Of a stretch of 64,000 nt of DNA, positions 17,273 through 25,959 are shown one piece after another. Position numbers and translations under genes: made by a program. The DNA comes from Bacillota bacterium. Its GTDB lineage: Bacteria > Bacillota > TC1. Location: positions 1-64,000 of the forward strand of contig JAQUGR010000003.1 of the NCBI GenBank assembly GCA_028683955.1, in the 5' to 3' direction. A model generated the notes under the pieces. It worked only from the letters and a program-made list of their open reading frames with translations. It was not told the DNA's origin and did not search any database. Positions within the stretch are counted from its first letter, which is position 1. Each line of letters opens with the position of its first letter.

Positions 17273-17692
17273 CTATTTCTTATCTTGACATTTAGGACAA
17301 TAACCATAAATATCAAGATTATGACCAGTTAAATCATATTTAGTTTTTTTTGCTAAATCCTCTTGATAATCATCTAAGGGACAACCGTCAATTATCACTA
17401 AAGCCTTACATTTAAGACAATGTAGATAATGATGATGACCATTTCTATTTAATTCATAAAATACCCTGGTATCACTAGAAAAATTAACCCTATTAACAAT
17501 ACCAACCTCAGCCATATCTTCAAGCGCCCTATAAACGGTAGATAAATTAATCTCAATATCATTATCGTTAAGTTTATCTTTTATTTCCAAAACATCAACT
17601 GGATACTCAACCATATCTAGAACTTTAAGTATACCAATTCTCTTCTTCGTAATCTTGAGCCCTTTGTTTTTTAATACATCTTTAATTTCCAT
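17273..17692 (-). CDS. Fur-family metalloregulator, probably the zinc regulator (Zur)
   Basis: The 139-residue protein has an N-terminal winged helix (recognition region INLSTVYRALEDM), a hinge, and the metal/dimer domain with His86-His88. Two structural zinc pairs are Cys92/Cys95 and Cys132/Cys135. It is the last gene of the znuABC operon (its start overlaps the znuB stop as TAATG), which argues for zinc sensing. Fur and PerR cannot be excluded from sequence alone. The 20174-20210 palindrome upstream of znuA is the obvious candidate target. Confidence 0.85.
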   Translation of the reverse strand: MEIKDVLKNKGLKITKKRIGILKVLDMVEYPVDVLEIKDKLNDNDIEINLSTVYRALEDMAEVGIVNRVNFSSDTRVFYELNRNGHHHYLHCLKCKALVIIDGCPLDDYQEDLAKKTKYDLTGHNLDIYGYCPKCQDKK

Positions 17693-18513
17693 TATTTTAT
17701 CTTTTTCCTCAATTTAGAGCTAGTTGCGATATAGGTAATCACATAGGTTATTACCGCTACTAATACAATCATAGCACCGGCAGCCGTATTTAACGTATAA
17801 GCCAGCCAGATTCCAAAAAATATAAACAAAACTCCAAAGACTACAGACATCATTACCCTGGCACTCATTTTTCTAAAAAGAAGTTTTGCCGTTGCAGCAG
17901 GTGCAATTAATATTGCTAAAGCTAAGATTATCCCAACTATTCTAATTAAAACCACTACAGTCAAAGCAATCATAATTAACAATAAATACTCTAGCAAAAC
18001 AACTCCAGTTCCTCTAATTCCAGAAAACTCTTCATCAAACAAATATGCTTTCCAATTATTAAACAACGAAATAAATAAGACAGATACAAAAATAGCAACA
18101 ACAAGCATCATCATCAAATCAGCCCTAGTCACTGCAAGTATATTACCAAACAGATAAGAAGTTAAATTTGGTGGATAACCTGGCATAAGAGAAATGAAAA
18201 TAATTCCTAACGCCATTCCCAAAGACCAAAAAAGACCAATTACAATATCTGAATCAGTACCACCTTTTCTTTTAATAAGACCTACAGAAACTGCAGATAA
18301 TAGAGAAAATCCAAGAGCACCATATATTGGTTCAATCCCAATTAAGTACCCTAGACCCACACCGCCATAAGAGGCATGAGCAATACCACCACTCATCATA
18401 ATCATCTTTTTCTCAACAATAATAAAACCAATAACACCAGCCAAGACACTAGCGAGTATCCCAGCAATAAAGGCATTCTGTAAAAATTGATATTTTAATA
18501 AATCAGCTAACAT
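17692..18513 (-). CDS. znuB: Zinc/manganese ABC transporter permease (ZnuB/AdcB type)
   Basis: This 273-residue ABC-3 family permease has about eight hydrophobic segments and the conserved GGIAHASYGGVGLGYL segment that contacts the ATPase. It imports the metal delivered by the lipoprotein ZnuA, with energy from ZnuC. It overlaps the ATPase gene by 11 bases and the Fur-family gene by one base. The family also includes manganese systems, so zinc is inferred from the whole operon. Confidence 0.92.
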   Translation of the reverse strand: MLADLLKYQFLQNAFIAGILASVLAGVIGFIIVEKKMIMMSGGIAHASYGGVGLGYLIGIEPIYGALGFSLLSAVSVGLIKRKGGTDSDIVIGLFWSLGMALGIIFISLMPGYPPNLTSYLFGNILAVTRADLMMMLVVAIFVSVLFISLFNNWKAYLFDEEFSGIRGTGVVLLEYLLLIMIALTVVVLIRIVGIILALAILIAPAATAKLLFRKMSARVMMSVVFGVLFIFFGIWLAYTLNTAAGAMIVLVAVITYVITYIATSSKLRKKIK

Positions 18514-19273
18514 GATTATCCTCCTGATGTTCTTTTAACACTCTATGTGGAACTCCATGAGCAACTAGCTCTACTGGACATCCAAACAAGCTATTAACTA
18601 CTTCTTCACTTATTTCTGGATCTCCATGATATACCAGACCAACATTTAAACAAGCTAACTCCTTAACATTAGAAGATATTGCCATTACATTATGAGTAAC
18701 CATTATTATAGTCATTTCCTTGTTTAAACTACCTAGCAGATTATATATATCCTGACTAGATTTTGCATCAACACTAGCTGTTGGTTCATCTAGTATTAAT
18801 AATTTAGGTTCTGTCATCAAAGCTCTAGCTATAAGCATTTTTTGAAACTCTCCACCTGATAATTTTGATATGTCTCTATCTGCAAGCTTGACTAATCCTA
18901 CCTTATCAAGTAATTGTTCTGCTTTTTTTATCTCTTCTTCACTAAACTTATGAAAAAAACTAAGCCCCTTATTTAAGGCACCTAAAAGAACAACCTCTAT
19001 TACGGTAATAGGAAAGTTTTTATCTACACTAGAAAACTGAGGTACATAACCTATTAAATGTCGTTTTTTCTTATTACTTCCACCGAGTATATTAATAGTT
19101 CCACTTTCAATTGGAACTAAGCCCAATATAGCTTTAAGCAAGGTGGATTTACCCCCACCATTTGGTCCCATAATTGCCAGGAAATCTTTTTCCCTAACTA
19201 TTAGATTTATTTTTTCTAAAGCTTGTAATTGACCATAATATACATTCAAGTCTTTAATTTCTACGACATTCAT
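18503..19273 (-). CDS. znuC: Zinc/manganese ABC transporter ATP-binding protein (ZnuC type)
   Basis: The 256-residue ABC ATPase has Walker A GPNGGGKS at 36-43, a Q-loop in YVPQFSSVD, the signature LSGGEFQ, Walker B LLILDEPTASVD and the switch His in VTHNV. The YVPQ and TVIEVVLLG features are typical of ABC-3 metal importers. It overlaps znuA by four bases and znuB by 11. Confidence 0.94.
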   Translation of the reverse strand: MNVVEIKDLNVYYGQLQALEKINLIVREKDFLAIMGPNGGGKSTLLKAILGLVPIESGTINILGGSNKKKRHLIGYVPQFSSVDKNFPITVIEVVLLGALNKGLSFFHKFSEEEIKKAEQLLDKVGLVKLADRDISKLSGGEFQKMLIARALMTEPKLLILDEPTASVDAKSSQDIYNLLGSLNKEMTIIMVTHNVMAISSNVKELACLNVGLVYHGDPEISEEVVNSLFGCPVELVAHGVPHRVLKEHQEDNHVS

Positions 19274-20154
19274 CGAAGCAACCTTCCAATCTGGTCAGCA
19301 ATATTTTCCATTGCACTAATATAATCTTTTGACAAAACCTCAACAACAATAACTTTGCCACCAATTTCCTCCGCAAAAGCATCCACTTGTTTAGAAGATA
19401 TTTCTTCAGTGGTAATTATTCCTTTAATATTTTTAATCTTAGCTAGATCAATTAATTCACCTATATGTTTTGCATCCGCTTCTTTACCTTCTTCTTCAAA
19501 TGGTAACATTTCCAAGCCATAATCATCAGCAAAATAACCCAGTGCCGGATGATAAATCAAAAAGGTTTTCTGTGTCTTATCTTTTAACATAGTATTAATT
19601 TCAATATCCAGATTTTCTATTTTCTTTATGTAATCTTCTTTGTTTTTTAAATATATTTCTTTATTAGCAGGATCTTGTTCTATCAAGGTCATGGCTATTT
19701 GTTCTACCATCAATACTACACGTTTAGGAGATAGCCAGATATGATGATCTCTGCTACCTGGTGCAAAATATCTATCTTCATATTTTTCTCTTACAGCTTC
19801 TGCTAGATCAATAGTTTTGAAGTCACCATCAGTTGGTATATTCTTGCTATTTTCTACTGGCAATTCCATAGAAAAAAATATATCAGCATCCTTAAATTCT
19901 TCAATTTCCTTTGGACTTGCTTCAAAAGTTTCTGGACTACCACCTTTAGGTACAAGTGTTACCACATCAACCAAATCCCCGGCAACACCTTCTACAAAAG
20001 CTTTTTCTACTTCTATTGTAACTGCTACTTTCAATTTATTATTACTTTCATCACTTGTCTCACCACATGAAGTTAGGATTAACATTCCTAAGAAGGCAAC
20101 CAATATACCAACCACAACTTTTCTACTCATTTTTCTCATCTTACTTCTTATCAT
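19270..20154 (-). CDS. znuA: Zinc-binding lipoprotein of the ABC importer (ZnuA/AdcA type)
   Basis: This 294-residue cluster A-I solute-binding protein has a lipoprotein signal with lipobox Cys30 (LTSC). Metal ligands are expected at the His pair in SRDHHIWLSP and at later His/Asp residues (IYHPALGYFADDYG and TTEEISSKQVDAFAEEIGG regions). The His-rich flexible loop of many ZnuA proteins is missing, so zinc versus manganese is not certain. AGGAG lies seven bases before the ATG. The gene starts about 20 bases downstream of a large palindrome. Confidence 0.9.
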   Translation of the reverse strand: MIRSKMRKMSRKVVVGILVAFLGMLILTSCGETSDESNNKLKVAVTIEVEKAFVEGVAGDLVDVVTLVPKGGSPETFEASPKEIEEFKDADIFFSMELPVENSKNIPTDGDFKTIDLAEAVREKYEDRYFAPGSRDHHIWLSPKRVVLMVEQIAMTLIEQDPANKEIYLKNKEDYIKKIENLDIEINTMLKDKTQKTFLIYHPALGYFADDYGLEMLPFEEEGKEADAKHIGELIDLAKIKNIKGIITTEEISSKQVDAFAEEIGGKVIVVEVLSKDYISAMENIADQIGRLLR

Positions 20155-20173
20155 TTATTCTCCTAAAAAAAAA

Positions 20174-20210
20174 ATTATTAATGCAAACTATTTGCGTTTG
20201 CATTAATAAT
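20174..20210 (-). promoter_or_regulatory. 15-7-15 palindrome over the znuA promoter, Zur operator or attenuator
   Basis: Arms 20174-20188 and 20196-20210 (ATTATTAATGCAAAC and its complement) are perfect, with a 7-base centre. On the minus strand TATAAT (20209-20214) with TTGCAA 18 bases upstream (20233-20238) places the transcription start inside the palindrome, which suits a repressor site. The same element is followed by about nine T on the minus strand, so it also reads as a terminator for the mrp transcript or an attenuator for znuA. Confidence 0.65.
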
Positions 20211-20227
20211 TATATACCTTTTATTAT

Positions 20228-21055
20228 TTAAATTGCAACTACCATATCTGCCGCTTCCTTAAGATTATCTATTGGATAATCTTCTATCGTACCACTACCA
20301 ATATTTTCAGCTAGTAATGGATCAATTGGAATTTTCCCTATTATATCTAAATCATATTCCTTAGCAATATCATCTATGTGGCTATCTCCGAATATTTTAT
20401 AATCTTTTCCATTATCAGGGCATTTGAAATAGCTCATATTTTCAACTAGCCCAATAATTGGAATATTCATCATTTGAGCCATTTTCACTGCTTTAGATAC
20501 AATCATTGATACCAGTTCCTGAGGTGATGTGACAATTATTATGCCATCAATTTTTATTGATTGAAATATTGTAAGTGAAACATCTCCTGTTCCAGGTGGC
20601 ATATCAATAAACATATAGTCTATATCTTTCCAAATAACTTCTTGCCAGAATTGTGTAACAGTTCCTGTAACAATAGGACCTCTCCATAATACAGGATCAT
20701 TTTCATTTTCTAGAAATAGATTAATACTAATTAAGTCAATTCCTGTCTTACTTGTTGCAGGTATTACTCCCTCTTCGCTAGTTGTTATAGGTCCAGTTAC
20801 TCCAAATGATTTTGGAATTGATGGACCAGTAATATCAGCATCCAGAATAGCTGTCTTAAATCCTCTTCTATTCATTTCTATTGCCATTAGTGAAGTTACA
20901 AGTGATTTCCCTACGCCGCCTTTTCCGCTTACTACTCCAATAACTTTCCCAATTTTACTTTTCGGATGTGGTTGTTTTTTTAAATCTTGTGGTTCTTTTC
21001 TACTATCGCAGCTTTCACCACAACTACCACATGATGATTCACAGTTTTCGCTCAT
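20228..21055 (-). CDS. mrp: Mrp/NBP35-family P-loop ATPase, Fe-S cluster carrier
   Basis: The start at 21055 is preceded by GGAGG, giving about 275 residues. A Cys-rich N-terminus (CESSCGSCGESC) precedes the deviant Walker A SGKGGVGKS. ADITGPSIPKSFG and PPGTGDVSLT follow, all Mrp family hallmarks, and a single Cys in FKCPDNG replaces the usual C-terminal CxxC. Mrp/ApbC proteins bind and transfer 4Fe-4S clusters. It stands alone, and its stop lies only 18 bases before the znuA palindrome. Confidence 0.92.
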   Translation of the reverse strand: MSENCESSCGSCGESCDSRKEPQDLKKQPHPKSKIGKVIGVVSGKGGVGKSLVTSLMAIEMNRRGFKTAILDADITGPSIPKSFGVTGPITTSEEGVIPATSKTGIDLISINLFLENENDPVLWRGPIVTGTVTQFWQEVIWKDIDYMFIDMPPGTGDVSLTIFQSIKIDGIIIVTSPQELVSMIVSKAVKMAQMMNIPIIGLVENMSYFKCPDNGKDYKIFGDSHIDDIAKEYDLDIIGKIPIDPLLAENIGSGTIEDYPIDNLKEAADMVVAI

Positions 21056-21199
21056 TATGTCCTCCATTTATCATATGTCTTTCATATGTTTTTATTCATT
21101 AAATTTTCATAGTTTTTTAGGCTACGAACATATATTATCATAATTCCAACAGTTTTTGTAGTAATTCAATATTTTTTTGTTAATATTTTTAAACTTTAA

Positions 21200-21231
21200 A
21201 TTATTTATGTATCTCAAGATACATAAATAAT
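21200..21231 (+). promoter_or_regulatory. Perfect 15-2-15 palindrome upstream of the DUF1858/DUF438 genes
   Basis: ATTATTTATGTATCT (21200-21214), CA, then its exact complement (21217-21231). The centre is about 64 bases before the start codon, and -10-like hexamers occur at 21242-21253. It is therefore placed like an activator site near -40, as for CRP/FNR-family proteins. No T-run follows. The regulator is not identified. Confidence 0.55.
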
Positions 21232-21278
21232 CCTCAATATCTGATAATATAAAAATATAAGATAAACGAGGTGTAAAA

Positions 21279-21503
21279 ATGGAAAAACAAATAGATTTAA
21301 AGAAATCAGTTTATGAATTAGTCAAGGCCTACCCAGATCTTAAAAACCTACTAGTTGAGTTGGGATTTAAAGATATTGTTCTACCCGGAATGCTAGAAAC
21401 AGCAGGAAGAATTATGACTTTAGAAAAAGGTGCTAAACTAAAACATTATGAATTAAGTAACATAATAAAAAAATTAGAAGATAATGGCTACAAGGTAGTC
21501 TAG
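21279..21503 (+). CDS. DUF1858 domain protein
   Basis: The 74-residue protein is a single DUF1858 domain (VYELVKAYPDLKNLLVELGF, then GRIMTLEKGAKLK). In this family the domain sits alone or fused to hybrid-cluster or hemerythrin-type proteins, and it is thought to act with them. It precedes the DUF438 gene by 15 bases, the common pairing. The exact function is unknown. Confidence 0.82.
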   Translation: MEKQIDLKKSVYELVKAYPDLKNLLVELGFKDIVLPGMLETAGRIMTLEKGAKLKHYELSNIIKKLEDNGYKVV

Positions 21504-21518
21504 AAAGGCAGTGAATTT

Positions 21519-22760
21519 ATGAGTGCAGAAATTAACAACAGAGAAAATAAGAAAGTAGTAAGTGAGGATAAAGAAGTTAGGAAACAAGTATTAAAGGATA
21601 TAATAAAGGAATTACATCAAGGTAAAACTGTAGATGAAGTAAAGGCTAAATTTGAAGCTACTTTTGGTGAGGTATCAGCTAAGGAAATAACAGAGGCTGA
21701 AAAAGAGTTGATTTTATCTGGAACTACTGTTGCTGAAATTCAGAGTTTATGTGATGTACACTCTGCTGTTTTTAAGGGGTCAATCGAAGAGATTCATAAC
21801 CCTAGTGATCCTAGTAAAATACCTGGTCATCCTGTTCGTATTCTATTTTTAGAAAATAGGGCATTGGAGACTTTGATGAATGAAGTAATAACTCCTCATC
21901 TTGATAAGTATTTAGACTCTGGTAGTGATGATGAATATGCAAAATTAATAGCTGGCTTTGAGCAATTATCTCAAATAAGTCTTCACTATATGAAGAAGGA
22001 AACTCTATTATTTCCATATATGGAAAAATATGGTATTACTGCACCACCTAAGGTAATGTGGGGTGTTGATGATGAAATTAGAGATGATATTAAAAATATA
22101 TATAATGATATAAAGTTAAGAAAGGTTATTAAAGGTGCTGTTGATAAGGTCTTTGAAAGAATTAATGAAATGATTTTTAAAGAAGAAGGTATTATGATAC
22201 CTATGTTAACAGAAAATTTAACTGAGGATGAATGGAAGATTGTTGCTGAAGATAGTAAGGATCTTGGTTATTACTTAATTAAAACCCCAGGTGACTGGAG
22301 TCCTGAAAAGGCTTATGAAAAAGCATTAGCTACTGATGATGAGATAGCTACTGGAACGATTTCTCTTCCAACTGGTAAGTTTACTATTGATGAGTTGACT
22401 AAGGTTCTAAACATGTTGCCTATTGATATTACTTTTGTTGATAAGAATGATAAGGTTAAGTTTTTTTCAGAGTCTAGTGAAAGGGTTTTTCCTAGGGCTC
22501 GTTCTATAATCGGTCGTCAGGTTTCTAATTGTCATCCGCCTGCTAGTGTTCATATTGTTGAGGGTATTGTTAATGACTTTAAATCTGGTAAAAAAGACAG
22601 TGAGGATTTTTGGATAAAAATGGGTAACCTATTTGTCTTAATCAGATACTTTGCGCTAAGAGATGACAAGGGTGAATATATGGGCACTTTGGAAGTTACT
22701 CAAAATATTGCTCCAATCCAAGCTATAACAGGTGAGAAAAGGCTAGTTTCTTTAGAATAA
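21519..22760 (+). CDS. DUF438 - hemerythrin-like - PAS protein
   Basis: The 413-residue protein has an N-terminal DUF438 helical domain (about 20-100) and a hemerythrin-like four-helix region with His and Glu positions (GHPVRILFLE, HYMKKETLLFPYMEK, EEGIMIPML). A C-terminal PAS-like domain (about 295-405) contains ITFVDKNDKVKFFSESSERVFPR. Hemerythrin domains bind a di-iron centre that senses O2 or NO. The family is common in anaerobes and is usually linked to nitrosative or oxidative stress. It forms an operon with DUF1858 and ends at a strong terminator. Confidence 0.85.
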   Translation: MSAEINNRENKKVVSEDKEVRKQVLKDIIKELHQGKTVDEVKAKFEATFGEVSAKEITEAEKELILSGTTVAEIQSLCDVHSAVFKGSIEEIHNPSDPSKIPGHPVRILFLENRALETLMNEVITPHLDKYLDSGSDDEYAKLIAGFEQLSQISLHYMKKETLLFPYMEKYGITAPPKVMWGVDDEIRDDIKNIYNDIKLRKVIKGAVDKVFERINEMIFKEEGIMIPMLTENLTEDEWKIVAEDSKDLGYYLIKTPGDWSPEKAYEKALATDDEIATGTISLPTGKFTIDELTKVLNMLPIDITFVDKNDKVKFFSESSERVFPRARSIIGRQVSNCHPPASVHIVEGIVNDFKSGKKDSEDFWIKMGNLFVLIRYFALRDDKGEYMGTLEVTQNIAPIQAITGEKRLVSLE

Positions 22761-22797
22761 GAAACAATTATAGAGCCTCAAATATATAAATAAAAAT

Positions 22798-22833
22798 AGG
22801 AGAAGGATAAGCAATTTTGCTTATCCTTCTCCT
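22798..22833. terminator. Terminator after the DUF438 gene
   Basis: AGGAGAAGGATAAGCAA pairs with its complement across a very short centre and is followed by TTTTTT, forming a strong intrinsic terminator. Confidence 0.85.
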
Positions 22834-22869
22834 TTTTTATAATTAAACTATCCTTAATTTCAAGATTTA

Positions 22870-23820
22870 TTAATAACCCACTACCTCATAACTACCAGGA
22901 CAACCCCGCTCCTCAAAAACATCACCCGTCTTTTTATTAACAAAACTATACTCCACAACAGCAGATACAGCCTCCTTTATCACCAAAGACATCCTACCAG
23001 CAACAGGAGCAATAAGAGAATCAGCACCACAAGCACTCACCCTAATAAACAACCTAACAGGACCCCTCCATAACTCCACCTCAAGAACTTCCTCAGTAAG
23101 AGAAACAATCTTATAACCGCCCCTTAAATACGAACCAAACCTATACTCCCGCTTCCCATCATGGAACACACCAATAAAACCATCAAAACCAAAACCCCCA
23201 AAAGGTATATCAGCAATCGACAAAAACAGACTACTACCAGAACCAAAACTATTACATTGCAACCAGATATACTTCTTAGGAAAAGATTTGCCCCAATCCT
23301 TTTCAATATAACCAATACCACCATCAAAAACTTCATCTTCACCATCAATTACCAAAGCACCAGACAATTCATGCCTGAGACTAACCAAACCATGATAACA
23401 CTCCATAAAAGGAATATAAGCAAAAGGACCCATAATATTAGGAGCATATACACTCTTACCAATATCTAAAAATTCTCCAAATAAAATAGTCCCCTTAATT
23501 TTAAAACCATTATCATCAAAATTAATTACCATCTTATCCTTAGAAAAAAATGATGAACCCAATTCTATTGTAAAAGGATCTTCATAATATACAAAGTCAG
23601 AAAGCGGATACTTTACGTATCCGCTCTTAACAACATTATTCTTAACTAAAATATATTGTAAAAAGGCATGCTGATTACCTTCTTCAGTACTAAACCCTGG
23701 AATAAAACTCACAACAACATCTAAAGACAAACTAACTTGTTTAAAGTACCAGCCTTCAAAAAAACCAACCCGTTTAGAATCCACCTGTTTTAAAATCTGA
23801 TTGCGAATCTTCTTTAACAT
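22870..23820 (-). CDS. Tocopherol cyclase-like protein
   Basis: The 316-residue protein has family signatures at both ends of the barrel: GFFEGWYFKQ near residue 20, APNIMGPFAYIPFMECYHG mid-protein, and IGYIEKDWGKSFP with WLQCNSF later. These mark the tocopherol cyclase family, whose bacterial members without a tocopherol pathway have unknown lipid-binding or lipid-modifying roles. No quinone or tocopherol gene is nearby. It starts one base after the trkH stop, so it is in the K+ operon. Its DNA looks richer in G/C in the 3' half than its neighbours. Confidence 0.8.
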   Translation of the reverse strand: MLKKIRNQILKQVDSKRVGFFEGWYFKQVSLSLDVVVSFIPGFSTEEGNQHAFLQYILVKNNVVKSGYVKYPLSDFVYYEDPFTIELGSSFFSKDKMVINFDDNGFKIKGTILFGEFLDIGKSVYAPNIMGPFAYIPFMECYHGLVSLRHELSGALVIDGEDEVFDGGIGYIEKDWGKSFPKKYIWLQCNSFGSGSSLFLSIADIPFGGFGFDGFIGVFHDGKREYRFGSYLRGGYKIVSLTEEVLEVELWRGPVRLFIRVSACGADSLIAPVAGRMSLVIKEAVSAVVEYSFVNKKTGDVFEERGCPGSYEVVGY

Positions 23821-23821
23821 A

Positions 23822-25294
23822 CTATAAACTCTTACCTTTTCTGAAAATCTTATTTATTACAGCCATAATAGAAACAAATATAATGAATATTTCTAACCTG
23901 CCAAGTAACATACCAACCATCTCAATTATTAAAATATAGTTACTTGTATTCGAAGTAGTGACACCAATCGAAAGTCCTACTGTACCAATAGCCGAAGCAA
24001 ACTCGAACATGGCTTTCTCTAATGGAATACCCGCTAAAGTCAATAAGAAAGTACCTGTAAAATATAGGATCATATATACAAATATAAAACGTCCAATTTC
24101 TTCCATATATTTATTAGATAAATATACTTTCCCTTCCGGCTTATATATAGCTTCTTCATTGACAGCACGCTCAGGCATGAACTTTCTTTTAAGACCAAAG
24201 ATAATTGATTTATACATTGCATAAACTCTAGTATATTTAATCCCACCTGCTGTTGATCCTGCTCCACCACCAATAAGCATAGATATTATAACAATTAACA
24301 ACATATTAGGTTTCCAAGTATTAAAATCTATAGTAGAAAAACCAGTCGTTGAAAGACCAGACACTATTTGAAAGAAAGCAATTCTAAAACTTTCTCCAAA
24401 ATTAGTATATAAGCCGAAAAGACCTCCAAATGCCACCACTATTGTCATAACAATTAGAACAACTGCAAAAAACCTAGTCTCACCTATTTTAAATAACTTC
24501 TTGAATTTCCCCTTTACTAACAAAGCTAAAATAGCAAAATTTGTAGTTCCCACAATCATTAAAAATATTGTAATAACCTCAATTGGAAGACTATGATAAT
24601 CTGCAATACTATATGTAGTCATTGCAAATCCACCAGTAGACAAAGCAGCCATCGAATTAAATAAAGAATCAAACCAAGGCATACCAAAAATCATATAAGC
24701 CACAAATCCTAAAATATTAAAGCCCAAATATATAAACATCATAATTTTAGCAGTACTTCGAAGATTAGGTTCTAACTTGTCTGGATGTCCCTCTGCAGAA
24801 AAAAGGTTCATAGCATTCTTGCCCCCAGCGAAAATTAATGCTAACAAAACAAAACCTAAGCCTCCACAGAATTGCATGAAACCTCGATAAAAATTGATTA
24901 TCCTCGGTAATGTTTGCACATCCATTACAGATAAACCTGTTGTAGTCCAGCCACTAACTGTCTCAAACAATGCTTTAACAAAAGTTAAATGACCAGAAAT
25001 GACAAATGGCATGGCTCCAAGTACTACAGCGTATAGCCAAATAGCAACAACAATAACACTCTCATTATTTCTACCCCAAAATTTCATCTTGTTTTCATCA
25101 TCATGCTTCTTTACTCTAAACAATAAACCAAATACAATAGAAAAAATACCTGGCAATATAAATGCCAAGGAATATTTACTATCTTCAGGATAAGGAATAA
25201 GCATCAATAATGGTACAAATTGAATCACACCAAGCATGAGTAAAAGCTTAGATACAAAATCCTGTTCTTTTAAATAATTTAAAAATCTAGCCAT
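23822..25294 (-). CDS. trkH: Trk/Ktr-type potassium uptake channel subunit
   Basis: The roughly 490-residue membrane protein has the four repeated pore regions of the Trk/Ktr/HKT family. Selectivity segments are seen at SGWTTTGLSVMD, ALSTGGFAMT, SGLSTTGFSTID and IGTVGLSIGVT. It passes K+ under gating by cytoplasmic RCK proteins. The start is ATG 25294 behind GGAGG, sharing a base with the stop of the upstream trkA-like gene (TAATG). Confidence 0.93.
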   Translation of the reverse strand: MARFLNYLKEQDFVSKLLLMLGVIQFVPLLMLIPYPEDSKYSLAFILPGIFSIVFGLLFRVKKHDDENKMKFWGRNNESVIVVAIWLYAVVLGAMPFVISGHLTFVKALFETVSGWTTTGLSVMDVQTLPRIINFYRGFMQFCGGLGFVLLALIFAGGKNAMNLFSAEGHPDKLEPNLRSTAKIMMFIYLGFNILGFVAYMIFGMPWFDSLFNSMAALSTGGFAMTTYSIADYHSLPIEVITIFLMIVGTTNFAILALLVKGKFKKLFKIGETRFFAVVLIVMTIVVAFGGLFGLYTNFGESFRIAFFQIVSGLSTTGFSTIDFNTWKPNMLLIVIISMLIGGGAGSTAGGIKYTRVYAMYKSIIFGLKRKFMPERAVNEEAIYKPEGKVYLSNKYMEEIGRFIFVYMILYFTGTFLLTLAGIPLEKAMFEFASAIGTVGLSIGVTTSNTSNYILIIEMVGMLLGRLEIFIIFVSIMAVINKIFRKGKSL

Positions 25295-25959
25295 TATTTC
25301 CTCCAATAGAATAGTGATGTGATTTTATCAAAATCCTTACTACTTGATAGAACAATCACCTTATCAGAAATTTTAAGTTCACAATCACCTTCAGCACAAA
25401 TAACCAAATTATCATTTCTTATAATATATGCAATAATTGCTTCATTTGGTAAATTTATATCCTTAATCATCTTCTCAGCTACTGGAGATCTCGCATCTAT
25501 ATAAAACTCAGATAGAATTATCTTCTCATTTTCCATTGGTAAATAGTTAATCAAATTATCAATAACAGCTTCAAACTCTATCATATCAGATAAAATCTCA
25601 GTTGAACTAATAACCTTATCCACACCTAATTTCTTAAAGATTTTAATATGCTGAGGATCATTTACCACAGCAAAAGTATTCTTTACATTAAACTGTTTTT
25701 TGGCAACTTCACAAATAACTAAATTAGCAGAGTCAGTATTACACAAAGCAATAACAGTATCCATCTCAATAGCTCCAGCATCCTTTAACACAAAAGGCTT
25801 AGTACCATCACCATAAACACCAACAATACCATGGCTATGAGCCATAATCTTACACCATTCTTTATCTTTATTAACAATAGTCACATTATGTCCACTTTCT
25901 TTTAATGACTTAGTTAAGAAATTGGCTTTAGCATGCCCACCAACAATTAAAATATTCAT
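25294..25959 (-). CDS. trkA: TrkA/KtrA-type RCK protein with N and C domains
   Basis: The 221-residue protein has a Rossmann RCK-N domain (MNILIVGG onward, acidic loop and GDGTKP) and an RCK-C domain (ISEFYIDARSPVAEKMIKDI, SDKVIVLSSS). These bind nucleotides and set the K+ channel gate. The glycine loop reads GGHAKA instead of G-x-G-x-x-G, so nucleotide binding here may be altered. It is coupled on both sides by one-base overlaps. Confidence 0.88.
   Translation of the reverse strand: MNILIVGGHAKANFLTKSLKESGHNVTIVNKDKEWCKIMAHSHGIVGVYGDGTKPFVLKDAGAIEMDTVIALCNTDSANLVICEVAKKQFNVKNTFAVVNDPQHIKIFKKLGVDKVISSTEILSDMIEFEAVIDNLINYLPMENEKIILSEFYIDARSPVAEKMIKDINLPNEAIIAYIIRNDNLVICAEGDCELKISDKVIVLSSSKDFDKITSLFYWRK

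Noticed and set aside
19817-20206. Long plus-strand open frame opposite znuA
   Set aside because: It is antisense to a well-supported lipoprotein gene, has low-complexity Ser/Thr/Leu content and no ribosome site.
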